DNA of 64,000 bases from Ephydatia muelleri (taxonomy: Eukaryota; Porifera; Demospongiae; Spongillida; Spongillidae): contig JABACO010000018.1 of the NCBI GenBank assembly GCA_013339895.1, positions 7,144,699 to 7,208,698 on the forward strand. Direction: 5' to 3'. The notes beneath the pieces are model-generated. The model did not search any database and had not been told where the DNA came from. It saw nothing but the letters and a program-made list of their open reading frames with translations. Position 1 is the first letter of the stretch, and each line of letters opens with the position of its first letter. The translations under genes and the position numbers were made by a program. Positions 1-11,216 of the stretch are shown piece by piece.

Positions 1-91
1 TTACCTATTGTTATGTCTGTCAAGTTTAATGTTTTAACAATCACCTCCCATGGTCAAGCCTCTGGTTATGACATACATGTATGTATTGCAG

Positions 92-172
92 GATGCAATT
101 GATGCAGTTTTAAGTTTCCATTATGCACAGAAGAAATTCATAGCAGCTCTTCGCCATCAGGCACATGTACAG
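92..172 (+). CDS. orphan internal exon of an unrecognised gene
   Basis: A phase-0 exon-like stretch of 27 codons lies between a TTGCAG acceptor and a CAG|GTATAC donor. It reads DAIDAVLSFHYAQKKF and onward, a helical, Lys/Ala-rich segment. I do not recognise the family. No matching downstream exon was found before the satellite block at 0.57 kb, so if it is real the gene would extend mainly beyond the left edge of the window. Confidence 0.3.
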
Positions 173-569
173 GTATACATATTGTGCATGTGTAATACAT
201 TCACACACCTACATCCGTATGACAGCATAGCCTGTGTGCTGATAAATGGGAAAGTGATATCAACAAAGCAAACCCTTTGTTTTTATCTCGTACATTACAT
301 CATGTACATGCTATAAGCAGGATTGATCGAAAAATGTGTCAAACATTGCAAATCTCATGGCTTTTTTAAAATTCTTACAGCTCAAGCAATATTAAGCAGA
401 GGTTTCAAACAGAACAGCCTTGTAAAACACGTTGCAAAGAAGAAAACACGTGGTATTTCTTTTACAAAGGGGGATACATTTGCCCTAATATTATTTTACT
501 CTAATACATATTTTTGCCACGAAATTTGGTTCTTCTCTTAGGCAAAGGTAGATAAATATTCATTGTAAA

Positions 570-1160
570 TAGTGTTGTTCAAGACCTACCCTGTGTGTAC
601 ATGGAACAGCTCAGAGTCTGCCTCAAAGTGCTTTGCAACTTACAAGAATGGCACCCATCACTACTGGTCAGCTTGAAAATGACTTATTAGTTGTGGTCAC
701 TCCGGATCCGCGCGTGACGTTGGGTCCCTGGTTGGCACAGGTACACACCTACCCTGTGTGTACATGGAACAGCTCAGAGTCTGCCTCAAAGTGCTTTGCA
801 ACTTACAAGAATGGCACCCATCACTACTGGTCAGCTTGAAAATGACTTATTAGTTGTGGTCACACCCCCAGTGTTCCGGATCCGCGCGTGACGTTAGGTC
901 CCTGGTTGGTGCAGGTACACACCTACCCTGTGGGTGGGTACATGGAACTGCTTGTAAGGCTTAGTAGTTGTGCATGGCCATACTCGTACCTGGTCCAGTG
1001 TTCAGGATCCGCGCGTGGCCTTGAGCTAGTCTTTGGTTGGCACAGGTAGTACTCATCTACCCTGTGGCTACAGGTACAGCTCACAACAACTTCATATAAC
1101 ACGTTTTATATTGTGTTTGCTTACGTTTACAAATGATTGACGTGACTATTAAGTTGAGGG
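570..1160 (+). repeat. ~165-175-bp satellite block, left copy
   Basis: About three diverged tandem units carry the landmarks ACCCTGTGTGTACATGGAAC, CAGAGTCTGCCTCAAAGTGC and GGATCCGCGCGTGACGTT. The block is followed by unique sequence containing GCTTACGTTTACAAATGATT at about 1119. The same units and the same trailing sequence occur in reverse complement at 37.84-38.90 kb, so this is a dispersed repeat with internal tandem units rather than a local accident. Confidence 0.85.
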
Positions 1161-1643
1161 TCAACCTGTTGGCAAGGACCACAGCCTTGGCCCTGTTACA
1201 GCTCTTCACAAAGCTGCTAGAGGCTGCATGCTGAATGCCACGTGGAGCCTAAAGTTGCAGATATGTATGCATGTTAAATTATTATTATTTCTCACTATAG
1301 CATGGGACTCCTGCATGTGCAAGTGAAACTGCTGTAAGTGTAGCATTTCTTGTGCAGTGAAGCAGTGTGTTAAAATTTTAGTCAGTGTGTTCCATAAATG
1401 TGTGCTATTCCCTGCATTGTAGAGAATTTATGCTTTGAATTTATGTAGACTCCTGCATCTGCAAGTAACGTTGAAAAAACTGCAGTAAGTCTACCATTTC
1501 ATGTGCAGTGGAGCATAGAGTGTTCAGTTACGTACTTGGTATGCTGATCACAAAATGTGATAATTTGTTTTTCTTAATATTTTAGAAAACATTAGTGTGC
1601 TACACAAATGTGTATTAAAGATAAGCACAGCATTATATAGAAT

Positions 1644-3278
1644 CAGAAATAATATATAGAGGGATTGGAAACGCGTCACGTGCGCAATACTTTGGCTGGG
1701 CAGTGCATATCATTCATCCGACACCGTGTGATTCGCACCTTTTAGGCGGGCGTAAGAAAGTGGGCGAAGAAGAAAAAAGAAGGCTATCTAGTCACCAGAA
1801 CACGATTTGTCAAAGGAATCGAATTCGTTCAGGCATGACCCATCTGTGTTATCATTTTTGACGTCTAAATAAGTTCCGTTGCATTGTTATACATGTATTT
1901 CGTATAAAATGTGTTACGGGGGAGGGCATTTTTTTGTCCGACAGTATCTGCTCAATCACAGCAGGTGTTTTAACGAAACTCGGCGTATGTAATGCAATAA
2001 GTGTGAAGAGTGGCGTGGGGGTATTCTTTGTTTCATCGGACTTACCAAATAACTATGGCGTGATTTTGGGTATACCTGTTTTGTCCGACAGTTTCGTCTA
2101 TTCATTGCGTGCTACGTAATACAGACCTGAATTTCCTCATCACTAGATGGTTGGTAAGTGGCGTGATCGTATTTTCATGAGCTACAAACGCGTATATGAG
2201 TGTATGCGTATTTTCAAAGGTGATGGGAAAAGATAAATTCCAATTAGAACATCATCGGAAGAACGAGCAGTGACGCTCGTGCACAGCTTGTTTCAATTCC
2301 ACGCAAACTAGTCGCTGTACATGTGTCTCCGGGGCTCAGAGTCACCACTTCTCTGGATCCAGAACAGCAGGTATGTTTAGATGACTACTAAAATTACAAG
2401 TACAAGTAATGCTGCTATGGTTTATCAATATCTAGGGCATTACATGTTTAAAGAAATTATAAAGTCACATTATGCCACAGCTCCCTCTTACAGTAGAGTT
2501 GTGCATCATGATGCACTCACTTGAGGAGATTAACTCTCTTACATATTCAGCAGGTTATGTACCCCGTGCAATAAAAAGGAAGTTGCAAAAACAGTCCCTT
2601 GACGAAAGATTTACTACTCTGCATTGAAGACATAATTGATTCTGAAGGGATGATAAATAATGGTTCAAAGGACTGGCTTGAACTAGTGTACCGTGCATGT
2701 GATCTAACATGCATCAATAGTTTAACATTAGAATATTTTAGCTATGGCGCTGGAGCTTCGTAGCCACTTTCAGGTTCTTCAACAAGGAGATTTCATTGAA
2801 CAAGCAACGTCAGCTATTAAGAGCAATGAAGATGTTTTTGGTCAATGCTTAGTGCTGAGTGGATGAGACCTCCGCTACCAACTTGTTTGACAGAATAATT
2901 CATTTGTGGATTACAATTCGTGCCGGGATTTTCCTGTGCAAGTGCATGGATTGAGAGGTACAAAAATGCAAAGAATATGGCCACCCACAAATCGAAAGGC
3001 CTCAGGAAACAATTGTAATAAGTGTAATTGTAATGTTATGTCTTTTTGTTTATTTAGTGTATCTTTGTTATGTTTCTCAGTTGTGCTTTTACATAATATG
3101 AATATGAAATGTGAAATGTGTACAGTGGAATGAGGAAACTGCGGCGTTTTGTACTAACAGAGATAATGTATTGGTTATACGCGTACTGGTCGGTCAACTT
3201 GTAAGGATTCAGGTGCGGATGGCAGGCGTTACCTAGCGATAATTGGCTCGTTTCCAATCCCTCTATATATTATCTCTG
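1644..3278. mobile_element. DNA transposon with 30-bp terminal inverted repeats, decayed
   Basis: The ends are near-perfect 30-bp inverted repeats (one mismatch) starting CAGAAATAATATATAGAGGG at 1644 and ending at 3278. They are flanked by a 7-bp direct repeat ATAGAAT (1637-1643 and 3279-3285), the expected target-site duplication. Terminal CAG with a 7-8-bp duplication fits hAT- or P-type elements; the superfamily is not settled. Inside, roughly 2500-3020 on the plus strand, broken reading frames resemble the C-terminal part of an animal transposase: EEINSLTYSAGYVPRA, then DWLELVYRACDL, then RIIHLWITIRAGIFLCK, then a basic tail KSKGLRKQL. Several frameshifts and stops separate these pieces, so the element is dead. 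Confidence 0.75.
2500..3020 (+). pseudogene. transposase C-terminal remnant
   Basis: Conserved-looking blocks appear in order but in different frames: SAGYVPRAIKRKLQK near 2550, DWLELVYRACDLTCINS near 2670, FVQ/VFGQCLVLSG near 2840, RIIHLWITIRAGIFL near 2895 and MATHKSKGLRKQL near 2980. The order and the basic C-terminal tail are those of transposase-like proteins common in sponge and cnidarian genomes, recalled from general knowledge and not searched here. It lies entirely inside the inverted-repeat element and is clearly inactive. Confidence 0.5.
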
Positions 3279-3671
3279 ATAGAATCTATGTTGCTTTGAA
3301 GTATTCATTCTTGTCTTACCTAATGATAGAGGCACTATCAAGAATTAATTACCAGGTGCATGTGACAATCAGAGTTACACGAATTATTGTGGTGTGCATG
3401 CTAGTTGTTGCACATGTATTTCCGATTTATTTAAAAAGTGCAATTAATAACTGTAATCTGAAGTGCATTTATGTTAGTTTGATTTGCAGTCCCTATCTAT
3501 AAATAAGATATGCTATCGTTTGACATTTGTCAAACATGCTGTAACGCACCTCTGCCTGCATGGCCGTCGGAACCAATTCATGCATGTGGCCGCCATAGAC
3601 GACGGGGAGGTGGAGATCGGAGATGAGGAAAAGACTGGGGAAGAGGAGGCCAAGGTGATAGGAGAATTATA

Positions 3672-3890
3672 TGCGATCGTTTCCGCGAAAAGGGACCTAG
3701 CGCATGTTTTGACTGATATTAAATGTCCTCACATGCACATTGGTTTTTACTCGCAGAGAATCGGAGTATCTAGAGATCTAGAGTATCTGTCATGGAGTTT
3801 TAAGTCTCTGAATTTTTAATTAGTCATATACTTCAACGCAGGCGTTACATTTCTATCGCGCGTACTGGAAATGTTATAAGTAGGCGTTAG
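3672..3890 (+). repeat. MITE-family copy (related to 25503-25744)
   Basis: This stretch begins GATCGTTTCCGCGAAAAGGG and ends near GGCGTTAGGTCCAATCCC. It matches in reverse complement the MITE at 25.50-25.74 kb, sharing the terminal motif GATCGTTTC.GC.AAAAGG, the internal CTCTGAATTTTTAATTAG and CGCGTACTGGAAAT. The right terminus here looks altered or truncated. An open stretch of about 110 codons across 3484-3819 is probably spurious, because its second half is this repeat. Confidence 0.6.
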
Positions 3891-4094
3891 GTCCAATCCC
3901 ATATAAAATAATTTAAGGCTACAATCATTGTTGAATTTGAGTAAATTATCCAAGAGCCGTTTGTGGTGCTCGCCCAAAACAAATCATATTCAAGGGAAAC
4001 TTTTGCGGACCGTCGGAAGTGTTCACCCTCAAAATTTCCATATTCCCCTCCAAATGGCTTTTACGACAGGGAAAAGAAACAAGTACTATGAATC

Positions 4095-4185
4095 TTTTAT
4101 ACGAGAAAGTTGGTGACATATACATATAGGATTGAAAGGCAATGGTGGTGTAAAGAGCACGGAAATAAGATTTGGACCGGGTAAA
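4095..4185 (+). repeat. diverged relative of the 30.2-kb fold-back arm
   Basis: The block ACGAGAAAGTTGGTGACATA ... ATATAGGATTGA ... CAATGGTGGTGTAAAGAGCA aligns colinearly with the left arm of the fold-back element at 30.27-30.33 kb (ACGAGAAAGTTGTTGG, ATATAGGATTGACC, CAATGGTGGTGTAAAAAGCA). Only one arm is recognisable here. The surrounding interval 3891-4590 holds no gene that I can see. Confidence 0.55.
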
Positions 4186-4590
4186 ATGAACTATACCGAG
4201 TGTCCACGAAAGAACGCAATGCTTTTGAACGGATATAACTTTTGATAGGAGTATGAAATAAATCTGATATTTAGAATCTAACAACTTGAGGTTAGGCAAA
4301 TGTGTTAACATCACTTTATTTACAAGTTATTAACGATGCTTAATTAACTTTAAAAACAAATTAATTAACAACTTCAAATTAGACACCCGTTCGAACCGCT
4401 TGGAAGCAGCACCACATTCCTAGGCTAGTGCAATTAGAGCACGTGTACTGAGCCGTGATTATTCATTGCATGTATGTATGATGCGCGTCCTGTTTCCACA
4501 AGCGCAGACACTCGTGAATACCTTTCATAAGCTCCTAATGTCCTCATCTACACACGTGGAGCGCACTCACGGGATCGCTCGAGGAGAGGT

Positions 4591-4762
4591 ATGTTGGTGA
4601 GCAGCAGACGGTGGGGTGTGTTTTACGTACAGCGCGCTTTCCAGGTGGTATCCAACGTCCTTGTCAGAGAGATCAGGGAGTTATCGCCTGCAATAAAAGG
4701 CTTTACGCTTCACGTTTGCAACCCCAATCTCACCTTCCGCCCAGGCCAGTGGTTAGCATTGC

Positions 4763-4847
<85 letters not shown>

Positions 4848-5797
4848 TGTGTGTGTGACCCAACTCTGACCCGCTATTAGTAACCCTCCTACCCCTCCTC
4901 CTCCTCCAAAAAAAAAGGAAACTTAGTCCTTTATATTTCACCAGAAAAGGTCCCCAGACCTATTTCACCATAATTTTTCTCAGGGTCGACCTTCATATCC
5001 CTGAAGAGAACATTGTGGGTGGGTACTCCATCACATCTACACCACTCTGCCTACAGACGGCTGGTACCATTGACCTAGCCATTCAATACAGCACCCATCC
5101 ACCAGCCCACTGGATGCACACTAAGGTACTGTACGACCAGTTTTTATGAATACTTAGTCTAGCTTTGTTATGCAACTGTGTATTGACACTCTCCCTGTAG
5201 TGTAAAGTTGCAGACAAACTGTCCATTCAAGTCGGAGGGGACTTCTACTACTATCCTTCATCCCCAGGTGAAGAGAGGGAGCTTCTTCTTGTGGCCGGAG
5301 GAATGGGGATCAATCCTCTCTTCTCCATTCTCCAACATCAGGTCCATGCCCACTCCTCTCGGAAGGTTAAGCTGCTCTTTGTCGCCAGGACAGCTTCATC
5401 ACTGCTATTCAAGGTCTGGCTGATGTGCACCAGCAAAAGCCACTTACAGTGCTCAATGTACGCAGGACCAACTCGAAAGGCTATGTGCAAACAGTGATGC
5501 TATCGAAGTGCAGTACTTTGTGACCAGAGAGGTCTCTCTCAATCCCAAAATCAACAGTAAGCACAATCCTCTCTCCCACACTGCCTTTGGTTAGCTACTG
5601 CTGATCTGGGTACTTCCCTCCCCTTGGTAGGTTGCAGGATCACTAGAGAAGACCTAACACAGGCAGTGGCCACGCTTGACCTTTTAAACCTGTTTTGTTT
5701 TGTTTGTGGGCCCCCTCCTATGACCGACAATGTGATACAATGCTTGAGAGATGTGGGAGTGCCCCAAAATTGCATCCAGTATGAAAAATGGTGGTAG
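4591..5797 (+). CDS. OXNAD1: OXNAD1-like oxidoreductase, NAD-binding domain-containing protein
   Basis: This is a ferredoxin-NADP-reductase-type flavoprotein of the OXNAD1 family, thought to be mitochondrial; its substrate is unknown. Exons: 4591-4751 (ends at FRPGQW, the FAD-domain signature), 4984-5125 (EENIVGGYSITSTP), 5201-5413 (ELLLVAGGMGINPLFSIL, the NAD-binding motif), one or more short exons around 5415-5556 (QYFVTREVSLNP), and 5631-5797 (FVCGPPPMTD and the terminal EKWW stop typical of the family). The first three junctions keep phase. Between LLF at about 5410 and the VTRE segment the reading frame switches: GLADVHQQKPLTVL continues in another frame. This means either an unmodelled junction, a sequence error or a real frameshift. 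The first intron begins almost directly with a long TG tract. Confidence 0.88.
4763..4857 (+). repeat. (TG)n microsatellite in OXNAD1 intron 1
   Basis: An almost uninterrupted TG run of about 40 dinucleotides starts 12 bp after the exon 1 donor. In-frame CV/TH polydipeptides read through it are artefacts. Confidence 0.95.
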
Positions 5798-6446
5798 CAC
5801 ACCCACCCACACACACACACACACACACGCGTTTCATTAATTGAACTGCACACTGATACGACACAAAAATGAGCAATTTTACAAATGAAGCTGAACTGTG
5901 AGTTCACACTATGCCGGGAGAGAGAGAGAGCTGTGCTCTTCAAGTCTGATAGAGAAAAAGACCAATTGTATATCGTTCTGTTTGAGATGAATATCTCTGT
6001 GTAATGATATCTCCAGTGATACAGAAAATGCCAAGCGTGCGATGTGAAATTAGTCTTTAATTATGCATTTTAAGCCCCCTTTCTGTCAGTGGTAGTTGTC
6101 CCTTGCTGTAGTGGCCGGTTGCTTGGTTCTTGCAGCATCGTGATGAAAGGCTGGGGAAAAGGGGGCTCATGGCTTTGATTGTAAACTTGACATTTTCGTT
6201 CATGCTACACACTATCAATCCACACTGCCCCACTATTTCACCTTCACTTAACACACATGCACACTTCACACACCTTCACTTTACACACCTGCACACGTCA
6301 CTTCACACATGCACACACCTGCACACTTCACACACCTTCACTTCACACCACTTCACACACCATCACTACATGTCACTTACCACCACACACCTTCACTTAT
6401 AACATCCACACAGGCCTCCCCTCAAATCCCATCTGTAAGCTCTTAC
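5798..6446. other. intergenic, tail-to-tail spacer
   Basis: The spacer lies between the OXNAD1 stop codon and the last recognised exon of the ZCCHC14-like gene. It contains a short CA run (5811-5828) and a degenerate CACTTCACACACCTTCA repeat at about 6245-6400. The terminal exon of the minus-strand gene should lie here, but I could not identify it. Confidence 0.6.
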
Positions 6447-9400
6447 CTTGTGAACTGGGACAGGAACTACCCAGATGACCCTTCTTCCCGCAGTTGAAAC
6501 AGGTCATGTTCTGTGTGGTACGTCCATGGCTGACCTGCGGATGGGGCATCATGCATCCAGTGAAGACGATGGGTACTCGTCCCATGTGCTGCATGGGGCC
6601 CGCACAGGCCATGACCCCGTTGGAGAGAATGGGGACCTGACCCCCGTGGGGGGCCCCCCTTGGCAGCTGCATGGTTCCCGGGACAATGATGGGACGTATG
6701 GCCTGCCAAGAATTGCCACCAAACGGTAGATGGCCGTGTGAGGACAGTGGAGGGACCATTTGGTGTATGAGCTGGATGTGGACTGCATCCGATGATGAGG
6801 GGGCGTCGCTGGAGTGTCTCTTGTGGACGGGGGCGTGGTACTTACCGCCCAGCATGGACACAAAGGGTGGGTGTTGAGGTGGGACGGCGGGGGCGTGGTG
6901 GAAATGGCCGGAGTGGTTTTGGTGTGGTTGGGGGAGAGGGGGACACGAGTGCGTGAGGACCGGAGACCCGTTCTGAGGGCATTCGCTGGAGATGTTGGGA
7001 CTGCTCTTGTGAAGCCGCGCCCAGCTCGGGAGGCAAGGGTCACTCTCACCCGCACCTTTGAGGGATTGGTCGGCCCAGCTATTGGATGAGCCCTCTACAG
7101 CAGACAGGCTGGTCCTGGATATTCCTGAGTCCTGACTGGAATTAGACGTTTCAGGGATAGCTGCCGACATGGGCTGGTCCCCGGGGGGGTCGCGACTGCC
7201 ACCCCCCGGGGAAGGTGTGGCCCCCTCAGACGACTTCTGCCGAGAGTCTCTCTGGACCACCTTCACAATGGCAGCGTCCGTGAGCACGGGGATGACCCCC
7301 AGGCTCTCTGCCCTGCGGTGGTGGTGGTGGTGGTGGTGGTGGTGGTTCTTGGGAGCAGAGGAGGGAAGTGCTACGAGGCTGGTGGTCTCGTTGGACTGGT
7401 CCAGACTGGCGGTGCTGTCATAGGGTGTGAGCAGGTCGCAACTGGAGGAGTGGGTGAGCCCTCTCTCTGCCAGGAGTGCGGCGGGAAGGCTGCACGTGGA
7501 GGACTTCATGGACCCCTCTTGGCATCCCGAGAAGTTAAACCGTCTGGGGAGGAGGGGGGAGTTACTTTATACACAAATGTTTCTTTGTTAATGCCCTAAC
7601 TGTTAATCATAAAACTGTAATAATAAACATCCAGAGTTAATATTGTCTGTTGGTTGCCATTTGAGTCTACTGGTTGGAAGATGACAAACAAAAGGCTAAT
7701 TTAGGTTGCCACAAATTTAATTATTCAAATGAGGGAGCATTTCTGGAGCTTCTCAATTACTGTGTTGCGGTATCCTCCCAACCTGCCTTGAGCCATGTAA
7801 ACATATGCAATGTTTGGCTGCCTGTCAGGGAGCCAATGACATCACTTCTGAGGAGCAGTGGGAAGTACCATCGAATCAAGCGCACTTGTGGCCCCACCCC
7901 CCAAGGAAGAGGATAAACAATTGGACCTCGAAAATAAAAATGTTCAAGATGAGCTAATATCGTGGGCTGGTACTGAGAAACATGTTGCAATTGAAGGGAA
8001 GAACTGTGTCATTTCCAAAATAGGACATTTGGCTGAGGATTCTAATGTGTACAAATAATCTGAAAACCCATATGTTAAGGTGATAGAGCTGGGGATATGG
8101 TCAGGGACTTAGGGGATATGGTCAGGTGATAGAGCTGGGGATATGGTCAGGGCAGGGACTTAGGGGATATGGTCAGGGCAGGGACTTAGGGGATATGGTG
8201 AGGTGATAGAGCTGGGGATATGGTCAGGGCAGGGACTTAGGGGATATGGTCAGGTGATAGAGCTGGGGATATGGTCAGGGCAGGGACTTAGGGGATATGG
8301 TCAGGTGATAGAGCTGGGGATATGGTCAGGGCAGGGACTTAGGGGATATGGTCAGGTGATAGAGCTGGGGATATGGTCAGGGCAGGGACTTAGGGGATAT
8401 GGTCAGGTGATAGAGCTGGGGATATGGTCAGGGCAGGGACTTAGGGGATATGGTGAGGTGATAGAGCTGGGGATATGGTCAGGGCAGGGACTTAGGGGAT
8501 ATGGTCAGGGCAGGGACTTAGGGGATATGGTCAGGGCAGGGACTTAGGGGATATGGTCAGGGCAGGGACTTAGGGGATATGGTGAGGTGATAGAGCTGGG
8601 GATATGGTCAGGGCAGGGACTTAGGGGATATGGTCAGGTGATAGAGCTGGGGATATGGTCAGGGACTTACCCAAGTTCATCCAACTTTAGTCGGAGCTTC
8701 TTGGCTGCCCCGGCTGTCATTCCCTTCTCTTTTAGGTTCTCTTCAGTCAGCAGCTGCATCTGGAGAGAAATGGCACTCTGAACAGGTCCCCAGTCCACAA
8801 AACTCATTTCCCATTCTTATAACCTGTTGATTGCACTCCCCAGGACACCCCCCCCCCCGGTCATTACAATCAACAAAATCGCCTCACAATTCACCTCTTC
8901 AAAGGTCATTCCATTGAATATCTTTGCGTACTTGTGCAACCGATGTCTCTTCAGCCACTTGGGTAGTGAATCAGAGTCTTGGACCACCGATCCAGTGCTT
9001 CCCATGAGGTAAGGGGTGTTTGGAGACGAGGTCAGGGGAGAAGGGAGTGGGGACCCATAACAAAAACTGGAGATGTTGGGGATGGAACTGCTCGATCCCA
9101 TGTGAAGCAACGGTCCCAGGCCACGCAGGCTGCTGTCCTGGGGACTCGTCACGCCTCCAAGGGGCACATCTGGCACACTGCTGACCACACAAGGCACAGA
9201 CACAGTGATTGGTGCTACGGGGAAAGGTGACAGTGTTGCCGTGGATACCAGCGAATGAGTTGCCATGGAAACCGATGGAGGCATTGCCATGGAAGCAGCT
9301 GTGGACGAATTGGGGGCAGTGACATGGCTCGGTGCAGGTTGGGCGACGGCGGTGTGGGCAGGCAATGGATGAAGTGATTGGGACGGAGGGATAGTCCTAT

Positions 9401-11149
9401 AGTGCACAGAAATGGAATGGGGACCTACTGAGAGAGTTACAGGCAGTGGCAGTGGTGGTGGAGGGAAGGTGGGGGCTGACGAAACGGTACTCGTGCTGTG
9501 AACAGGAGCTACAGATGTCTGAGGGAATGTGGCAGGAAGAAGACAATTACTAGTACTTATGTTTGGTGGGTTTGCATCTGGAAAAGGGCCTTGATTGGGC
9601 ACAGACAAGCCAGGAGTGGAGGCGTGCAGCAATTGGGGTGTGTGCTGGCCGCTGTTGGGACGCTCAACGCAGTCTGCACTCAAGTCTGGCATGCTGGCTG
9701 AGCCTATGGCTGGGTGTGGTGGAGACCCTGATGGGATGCAATCGTGGGACGTGCTCAGAAAGTCTTGCACCGGTGTGAGTGTGTGTGTGGGAGAGAGGGG
9801 TTGGGAGGGGGACCCGAGGATGGCAGTGTGCTGATTTTCTGGCAGCGGACAGTTGGATGGGGACCGAGATCTCTCAGAGGCGTGGTGCGGAATGACAGCC
9901 CCGCCCAGCATCATCCCGTGGAGGTGCTCCTCGGCAGGAGGGGCAAACCCGTTCACCTTTGCCTGACGAGCAGGGTATGTGGATCTCCTCTCGAGAGGGG
10001 AGTTGGTGAGCTTTGCGTTTTCGCTCCCAGCAGAGGTGGCAATGTTGGTGGAGGGGAAGGGGAGGGTCTTGGAGAGACGCTCCAATCCGACGTCAGGCCT
10101 GGGAGGTGAGTCTTGACCAGACGAAGGAGAAGGCCAAGCCGAGTTGGAATCAGAAGACTGCCTAATTTTGCCTGGTTCCTGCTGAAGGTCTATAGGAAAG
10201 AAGACACTTAGACACTTGGATACCGCCTCAAGTATGCACACACATTATATTTCAAAGGGTTTGCAAAGCCATGTAACTGTGACAAAGCCGACGATTCCCT
10301 CCTCGCAGTTAAAGAGATGCAAGTAACACCATTCTTCTCCATCGTAATCCAATCACAACAGTATCTTGTACTTTGAGAGCGTCTCCAGTTAGCTGGTGGG
10401 AGGATCCGTTGCCTTTTTGGTATCACCAATAGCCAGACAACACACACACTTACACGAAGACATGCACATACCCACCATCTCACCACCATCAACTCAGCAC
10501 TGGGCACAACATGAGATTTTCCCAATGGAGGTAGTAAGTAATTCCTTCCCCATTGGAAATTCCCCTGGTGTAAATGAGCTTACCTTGGAGGTTGGTTATC
10601 TTGTGAAGAGGGGGGAAGGCTTCTGTGACATCACAGATGCGGGGTCTGAAGAACTCCAGCACATGACTGGAGCAGAGCATGTAGTTGGGGAGGGTGATCA
10701 GTTCCCTGGGAGAGGAAATACAGTGATATCTCCAAAGGAAAAATAATAGAGCAATGCTACAGTGCAATGTCAACCACCCTTCATTTCACTGCCCTGGTAC
10801 ACACACAGCCCCATTCCTTATAAGGACACAATGTCACCACCAGACATTGTGTCCTGTTATATACAAACTTGTGCGATCAAACACACACCGAAATTCAGGT
10901 GTGTAACATACTTGGCATATTTGGCCAGCTCTGGTAGCCTCTTCTCTGCCAGCTCCCTGCTGCTCTTGTTAGTGATGATCTTCTTGCCTGGGAGATACGG
11001 AATGATGCGCTGCTTCTTGTTCTTCTGGCCAGACTCCTCGGGGAACAGGTCCAACAGCTTTGGATCAGGTGCGTATATGGTGGTGTAGGGGGAGGGAGGG
11101 AGGGAGGGGTGGGGGAGATGGGGGTACAGTATAGCATAGAATGGGGTGT

Positions 11150-11216
<67 letters not shown>

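Noticed and set aside
7157-7509. Plus-strand ORFs with poly-Trp/poly-Val over the ZCCHC14-like exon.
   Set aside because: They are antisense shadows of the His-encoding CAC run and the minus-strand coding exon.
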